A DNA stretch of 64,000 nucleotides, from assembly GCF_016801865.2 (NCBI RefSeq), contig NC_068939.1, forward strand, positions 86,677,381-86,741,380, written 5' to 3'. Made by a program: the position numbers and the translations under genes. This DNA is from Culex pipiens pallens (Eukaryota > Arthropoda > Insecta > Diptera > Culicidae). Numbering within the stretch: the stretch's first letter is position 1; every line of letters begins with the position of its first letter. This document shows, piece by piece, positions 57,902 to 64,000 of this stretch. A model generated the notes under the pieces. It worked only from the letters and a program-made list of their open reading frames with translations, was not told the DNA's origin and did not search any database.

Positions 57902-58992
57902 TAGTGCGTCCATTCCGGGAATTCCCGGGACAAAAATCCCGGGATTTTTCCAAAACCGAGAATTCCTGAATCCCGGGATTTTTCATATTTTGTCCCGGGA
58001 ATTCCCGAAATTGAAAACATATAAAATTTTGGTCTAGGAATTCAGATTTGGTTGTGGAAATTAGTAATCGATAAGCATTTTAAAGCATTCAAATTTGTAT
58101 TCGGCATATAACAGCATTAATTTGACAGGGAAAATTGTTCAAATTTTTGTTTAAAGATCCGCAAAATGCTTTGCACCTTAGATATCTTCTACTAAATTTT
58201 ATTTATTTAAAAAAAGACTTATTATTATATTCATGTATATTTATGACTTTAAACTTGAAAAAAAGCATAATATTTTAAAAATTATTTAGCTATTCATCAT
58301 AAACCGGCATCTGGAGCAAATCAGGACAAAAGTAACGAATTTTGACAACTGTTTAAGCTAATTTGTTTTTGAATAATGTTCTGATTGTTTTGATTGATTT
58401 CGATTACAACAGGAACAGATCAAAACAATTAGTACACCGATTTCCAAATTTATTGCTCTAAAATCTCCTGTACCTATTCAGACTGCAGTCCCGATTATAC
58501 CCAGTTGGTAGTTGGTTGGTAGTGACTTAAAGATAATTTTTAAAATATGTTTTTAAATATAAAACATAAAAATCCAAACTTATCCAAAGTGTTAAATTGT
58601 CTGGTATAATTTTATTTCTTGTTGTTTAAGACACTTTAATTGAAATTGTATAAGCTTCTGTAGTTATATTGTATAACTAAAAAAATAAAAGAAATATATT
58701 CAAAATTCTGGTTCAATTAAATTCCAAAGCACATCAAAGAACACATTTTTTAAATGTGTTTTAAACTATCTAAAGACTGCTGTCCTTGTTCAGATTGAAG
58801 TGTAGCTTATCACCATTAACAGTTTTGAGCTAATTGTATGATTTAAGCAAGCAAAAACGTAACAAATATAATGAAAAAATAGATTTTTTGACTGCTGCAA
58901 AAATTTCCCGAGATCCCGGGAATTCCCGGGATTCAAAAAATATTTTTCCCGTTTCCCGGGAAATTCAAAACCCGGGAAAATTGGACGCCCTA
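57902..58992. mobile_element. hAT-like non-autonomous element with CCCGGGAATTC-rich ends
   Basis: The termini TAGTGCGTCCA and (inverted) TAGGGCGTCCA match at 10 of 11. The 8-bp direct repeat GTTTTCAG flanks exactly (57894-57901 and 58993-59000). Both ends carry clustered self-complementary CCCGGGAATTCCCGGG-type motifs (57916-58010 and 58905-58975). 1091 bp, AT-rich interior, no transposase. Confidence 0.9.
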
Positions 58993-59000
58993 GTTTTCAG

Positions 59001-59444
59001 GCATGATGATTTTAATCGCTGATAACTGAGAGTTTGATATTATTACAGCCCTGGTCAAATCAAGCAAATCAGGATTCGGGGCGTTTTTCATATATATGAC
59101 ATTATGACATTATAAGGTGGTTCGTCACTACGGATCTCACCTGATTTCTCTTCTTACTTGTTCATATTCAATGTTTAAATCAAGCACGAAAATGTAAATG
59201 AGCCAAAGCCGAACGTCTATCTTGCTCATTCCTAATGTAAACATCAACTGACTGAGCCGTTTGTTACTCCTTTTTCGTATAAAGATAGAAATCCATGAAA
59301 AAGTTTTTTTTATCAGTGTGATATATAAAACAGTTTCAGTTGTGACTATTTGGTTGATTTGTCTTAAATAGTAATTTAAGCTCTTGCTTTTTTTAAATAA
59401 AAAAAGATTTTTGACTGACCTAAGCTTGAAAAAAACTAAATCAA
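59001..59444. other. AT-rich spacer
   Basis: A 135-codon minus-strand frame (59137-59544) overlaps the next repeat and is Lys/Leu/Phe-rich without motifs. I do not support it as a gene. Confidence 0.4.
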
Positions 59445-60636
59445 AAACGTTACTTAATCCACCTTTAGGTGGTTGGTGCCTTCCTTGCAATCGTAAAGAG
59501 AATACACTACAAAAAAGTGTATAAATAACACTTATTTCTTTCAAAATATCTGAGATCCGGCCTCAAAAAAAGTGTAGTAAAACACTAAAGAACTTATAAC
59601 TTTTGATAGGGTTGTCAAATCTTCAATCGTTTGGGCTCATTGGAAAGGTCTTTTGATTACCTATCCAACGATGGGTCGCATGATAGATCCGGACAACTTT
59701 TTTATCAAAATACTTGAGATCCGGCCTCAAAAAAGTGTATAAATAACACTTAAGTGTCAATAATAATAAATAACACTTAAGTGTCAATAACTTTTGATAG
59801 GATTGTCAGATCCTTGATGTTTTAGGCTCATTTGAAAGGTCTTTCGATTATCTAACTAACGATGGGTCGCATGATGGACCCGGACATCATTTTCATTGAA
59901 ATATCTGAGATCCGGCCTCAAAAAAGTGTATAAATAACACTTAAGTGCTCATAACTTTTGATGGGTTTGTCAGATCTCCAATCTTTTGAATGCGTTGGGA
60001 AGGTTTCAAATACGTTTCTAATAATATATAGCATGACGGGATTTCATACAAAACCATCCTTTTTACAATCTTCATAAGTTAAGTTAAAATCGTTTTTTTA
60101 GCATAACTTTTGAAGTACTTTACTAAACTTCATAATATTAACTAGGGTTTTGTGGGACCCCAAGACGGATCGAATGAAACCAAAATGGGCCAAATCGGTT
60201 CAGCCAGTCCGGAGATAATCGTGTACATATTTTTCGGTGCACGGACTCACATCCAGACACACGCACAGACATAGGGGAACTATACCCTTTCTCAGCCTAT
60301 TTCTATTATCGGCCTATCAGCACTTTGATCATGAATTACAGCTTTCATAAAGTGTTTTTGACTGTTCCAAAGTAATAAATAGCTCAAATGAAAGTGAGCA
60401 AGCAACTCTTCATTGATGATACATCTGAAAATGTTGATTTAATAGCGGAAAACGGCAAAAGTGATGAGAATTGGTCGTACGGCTTAGAGTGATTAAAATG
60501 GGTATATTTCCCCTATATTCAGAATTTGATTCTGAGTCGATAGGTATACGTGAAGGTGGGTCTACGATGTCGAATTAAGAAGTTCATTTTTCAAGTGATT
60601 TTATAGCCTTTCCTCATCGAGGTGAGGAAGGCAAAA
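59445..60636. repeat. Dispersed GCCTTCCT/AGGAAGGC repeat, copy 2, with internal tandem units
   Basis: It begins with 'gttacttaatccacc' and TGCCTTCCTT and ends TGAGGAAGGCA (60623-60633), as in 5045-5840. Internally a 164-191-base unit recurs about 2.5 times: 'gagatccggcctcaaaaaa' at 59552, 59716 and 59907, each followed by 'aagtgta', 'aacttttgat' and 'gatgggtcgcatgat' blocks. The longer second unit contains a short internal duplication of 'ataaataacacttaagtg'. A TA-flanked element is inserted at 60274-60513. Confidence 0.78.
60274..60513. mobile_element. 240-bp TA-flanked MITE nested in the repeat
   Basis: Ends GGGGAACTATACCC and GGGTATATTTCCCC are inverted (with one mismatch and one indel) and bounded by TA (60272-60273, 60514-60515). 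The uninterrupted copy at 5718-5740 reads straight through this position ('cagacatttgttcagaattt'), confirming insertion. Confidence 0.82.
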
Positions 60637-60805
60637 ATGAGAGTAAAACTTTAATGTAATGAAATATATCTAGGAATTTAGCCTTAAGTTTTGCGTACTT
60701 TCTCGATCTGTGGTCCCAAAAAGATTTTTTTTTAATTCTTTAAATAATTTGAGGTTTGATGACTAATGTTTATTTTATTTTTTTAAAGGGCCTGACAAAA
60801 ACTTA

Positions 60806-61449
60806 CACGAAAAAAAGTGTTCCAGAAATCGTGCAAATCCTACCATGAAAACGTGAATATTGAGATTTTTAATTTACGAATTTTTTAACTATGAAAATTG
60901 GGCAGGAATCGTGAATAAATATGCATAACTTTCCATGACCGATTTCACTCGTAAACGTGAATAATGTTCATGATTCCATGGAATGGATGAATGAAGTCGT
61001 GAAAAATATTCATGATTTTATGAATAAAAATTCATGATCACGATCAAAAAAATATACCTCGCGAATAAAAATTCATGATGTCATGCTTAAAATCAGGAGT
61101 GTAGCCAGAATTTTGGTTCGGGGGGGCTGGAAGAAGAAATTTTCTTCTTTTTTACTTCTTCTTCCCTCTCTCCCATATGTCTTCCAAAAATTTCGGGGGG
61201 GGGGGGGGGAGACTTCAGCTCGAAACCATGCATGAATTTCATGAATTCATGACAAAAAAATTTTGAAATCATGAATTTAATTCACGTTTACGAGCCATGT
61301 TTAGCCATATTTTAGCCATGAATGAAAACCTTAAATTCATGAATTTTTATGCATGAAAAGTATCACGAAATTATTCACGAAATTATTCACGATTCACGAA
61401 ATTATTCCCGAATCGAAATTTATGATTTCTCGCACACTTTTTTTCCGTG
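60806..61449. mobile_element. TA-flanked element dense in ATTCATGA motifs
   Basis: Ends CACGAAAAAAAGTGTTC and (inverted) CACGGAAAAAAAGTGTGC lie between TA at 60804-60805 and 61450-61451. The interior carries many ATTCATGA/TCATGAAT words in both orientations, giving it multiple alternative folds. A G-run block (61112-61215) with 'gtgtagccagaattttgg' interrupts it and may be a further fragment. Confidence 0.72.
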
Positions 61450-61451
61450 TA

Positions 61452-62340
61452 AAATGAAAAGTATACTGGCCTCATGAAAATAATTCAATCCAAATCTGTG
61501 GATCCAAATCTAAATAAGGTTTTGAATACATTTAAAAAAATGGACATCAAATTCATTTTAACCTATTTGAAACTCCATTTTAAATTTGGATCACAAATTG
61601 AACCAAAAACCTACATAACGACGAGTCCTCACGTACGGTTTGCTACTAAAATACAAATAATTTGACACAAAATCAGCTCGTATTTCCCCGCCAGTACACT
61701 GCACAAAACAACAAATCGCAAACCTGCAGAAACAAATCACCAGAGTGAACAGAGCATCGAAGTGCAAACAGAGCTGCAGTTAGCGCAAAACGTGACTCGC
61801 ATGTGAATCAATCAATATTGCATTGTAAAAAAGCTCCAAACAGCCGTGTACGCGACGACCACGCGCGAAAGTTCAACACATAAATCTATAAAAATAAAAA
61901 CCAGCAAAAAAGAGATCATAAAAGCTCCTGGGAAACGCAGCCCAGCTTTTCCCACCACCAGCGCGAAACAATTAAGCGTCTATTGACACAGAAATAACAA
62001 AAGTGCGAAAAGTAAACAAGAAAATTGCTATCAAGGCTTGAACCCGGGAGCTGATGATTGATGGGGCGCAGAATTAATGGCCACTCATGAATGACGGCAA
62101 AAGCGCTCACATGGGTGCAGATGCGCCTCGCGATAGAGAGCGAGAGAGACAGAGAGAGAGGGGTGGAAAATGGGAAAAGTGCGAAATAGTTTATCTCGCA
62201 CTACTTTTCTACTTTGGATTTGTCAGTGTGTGTGTGTGTGTGTGGCACAGTGGCACAGCCCTGAAGGTCTCGTGGATGCTGAAGGGATTTTTTTATTTTA
62301 CTTTTATGCATATGATTAGCGAATTTACATAATTTTCTAG
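61452..62340. promoter_or_regulatory. Non-repetitive block, possible enhancer or untranslated exon
   Basis: 61670-62340 has balanced composition, GAGA runs (62136-62162) and a TG run (62228-62243). No frame is convincing. The call rests on composition only. Confidence 0.2.
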
Positions 62341-63160
62341 GTTACTTGCTAGGGCAGGTAACGGTGAGTGTGTGTAACGGTTATTTTTATCTTGATCACA
62401 ATTTTTATCATTTAATTTATTTCCATTTCTTCAATTTAAATCATCGAAAAGCTCGTCCAATTTCCCATAAGTTTGCCTTTGACAACATTTTAATTGCTAT
62501 TATGGAATTACAGATATAAGCATAATTAGATTGCTTATAACTCAAAACTGAAAAATTGGATATATGTAGGGCACTATTCTCAACAACTTGTACAAGGAAT
62601 TTTGTCAAAATATTGATAGCGACGCAAAATTTATATCATTAAACGAAAAATCATGGCAATGATGGAAGTCTTCACGTTAAATTGAAATGCTGTCAATGTC
62701 AAACTTATGGGAACGGTAAAAATATATAAATGCCAAAAACCACAAAAAAGGCCAAATCAAGAATCGAATTCCCCCTATCGGTTTTTGAAAATTTTGACGT
62801 TTAGACCATATTAAAAAAAAGGTTTTCTAAACGATTTTTTTTTAGCTATCCTGCATTTTTGCAACATCTAATTCAAATTCACAAAAATTTTGAACGAATT
62901 CGTGACATCATATAAGCAGCGTGTTTTTTTTTCTTTCAGTCTATTTTCCAGAAAGCTCGTCAAATTTCCAACAAGTTTGCCTTTGAACCTTTTTTGATAC
63001 GATGGAACGGCTTCGAGAATATTCAAATAACTTACGCACTTCTCAAATATCATTCTCGATTGCAACTTGCTCCATATACACAAAAATGGCTTGTATAAGC
63101 CTAGGGTAATTTGTGAAAATTTTCAGTATTTTCAAAAAAAAAATCTAAATAAGTGAAGAA
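62341..63160. other. AT-rich spacer
   Basis: No gene or complete element recognised. Confidence 0.4.
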
Positions 63161-64000
63161 GTATGCAAAATTTCGCTTCGTTTGAAACCCATATTTCTTA
63201 TTTTAAAAATTTTAGTATTTTCGAAAAAATACGGTATTTTGTGATTTTTTTTGTATTTTCAAAAAAACAACTCTAATAAAGTGAAAAAACCGGGGGGATG
63301 GCAACCCTATTTCGACCAAAGCAAACTGACAACAGTCGACATTAGCACGGTTGTCAAATGAGAGCCCACAACAAAAGCACTAGCTGTCAAATGGTAGCCC
63401 ATAACAAATCATTGTTTGGGTTTTTGATTTTCAAATTTTCCGCAATTTAAACGATAAATTTCTGAAAAAACACGTGAATTGTATTGCTGATGGCAAATTC
63501 TATCATATTCTTGTAGATTCCATCCCAATATTGGCTGAAAATTCATATCGAAAAAAGTGATTTTTCTGTTTACCTTTTTTTGCTTTTTTTTCTTTTGGTC
63601 GACAAAACAGTGCGTCCGTACACTGAGAATCGGCATTACACATTTTCCAGTTTGATTTTACACATTTGCATGGGACTTTTGAGTTCAACCAGGATAACAC
63701 CCTTCGTGTTACCATATTAATATTTAATGATTCTCAGTGTTTGTTTTCTGAACTTCCAAGATGGCGTCTTCTTCGCTACCCCCTGGAAAAAACATACAAA
63801 ATTTCGCTTCGTTTGATACTCATATTGCAAATTATGGAAATTCGAGTATTTTCGAAAAAAAATACGCATTTTGTTAAAATTTAAGTATTTTATAAAAATA
63901 CTTTAAAAAAGTGAAAAAAACATTATAAAAAATCGCTTCGTTTGATACCCATATTGCAAATTATGAAAATTAGAGTATTTTCGAAAAAATATGTCATTTT
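63161..64000. repeat. Recurrent 'ttcgcttcgtttgata' repeat at the window end
   Basis: The block 'tttcgcttcgtttga' plus 'catat' and 'attttcgaaaaaa' occurs at 63171, 63802 and 63932; the last two are a tandem pair about 129 bases apart, and the unit runs off the window. The first block leads to CCGGGGGGATGGCAACCCTA (63291-63310), which has the look of a transposon end. 63312-63800 holds only short AT-rich frames. Confidence 0.55.

Noticed and set aside
59552..60000. CRISPR-like or satellite array
   Set aside because: Only about 2.5 long, diverged units inside a dispersed transposon copy, in a eukaryotic genome.

Overview
This window is animal nuclear DNA, almost certainly from a mosquito and most likely from the Culex pipiens group. 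It is AT-rich, has short introns with GT/AG borders, and is packed with small transposons. The single recognisable host gene is a three-CH-domain filamin best matched to insect jitterbug (jbug). A double tRNA-like SINE at 12704-12907 has the layout I remember for the Culex 'Twin' SINE. The species call is inference, made without any database search.

Layout. 1-17.0 kb is repeat-dominated: a hAT-like element with GGAGTC-rich ends sits inside a fold-back repeat (about 830-3960), followed by a Harbinger-like MITE (4364-4528), an inverted-repeat element with TA duplications (10485-11375), the double tRNA-like SINE, a mariner-like MITE (13373-13517) and a 5'-truncated non-LTR retrotransposon (14478-16778, minus strand), itself inserted in another fold-back copy. 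17.5-25.2 kb holds the 5' part of jbug on the plus strand: a candidate promoter near 17563, five coding exons (17703-24706), and a possible short-isoform ending made by reading through the last donor to a stop at 24744 with AATAAA at 25199. Introns 1, 2 and 4 are about 60 nt; intron 3 is 3.6 kb and carries three repeats. 25.2-64 kb shows no recognisable coding exon on either strand. It holds one well-formed candidate core promoter (Inr at 29260-29265, DPE at exactly +28, GAGA motifs upstream) with an apparent 0.86-kb leader ending at a donor at 30122. This could be an alternative promoter for a CH-less form of the same filamin gene, whose remaining repeats must lie beyond the window. The rest is nested transposon debris.

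The most interesting material is structural. Four different hAT-like non-autonomous elements (1772-3783, 26887-28276, 45849-48775, 57902-58992) each carry their own dense subterminal repeat (GGAGTC, GTCGGGAA, GAGCGCTCAC, CCCGGGAATTC), and in the first two the repeats run in the same direction at both ends. There is also a 1.35-kb near-perfect palindrome inside one of them (47068-48419), a perfect 39-bp hairpin (34693-34777), and several insertions whose removal restores the host repeat.

No rRNA gene, functional tRNA gene, CRISPR array or viral gene was recognised. Nearly all other open frames are short and lie in repeats or opposite real exons.
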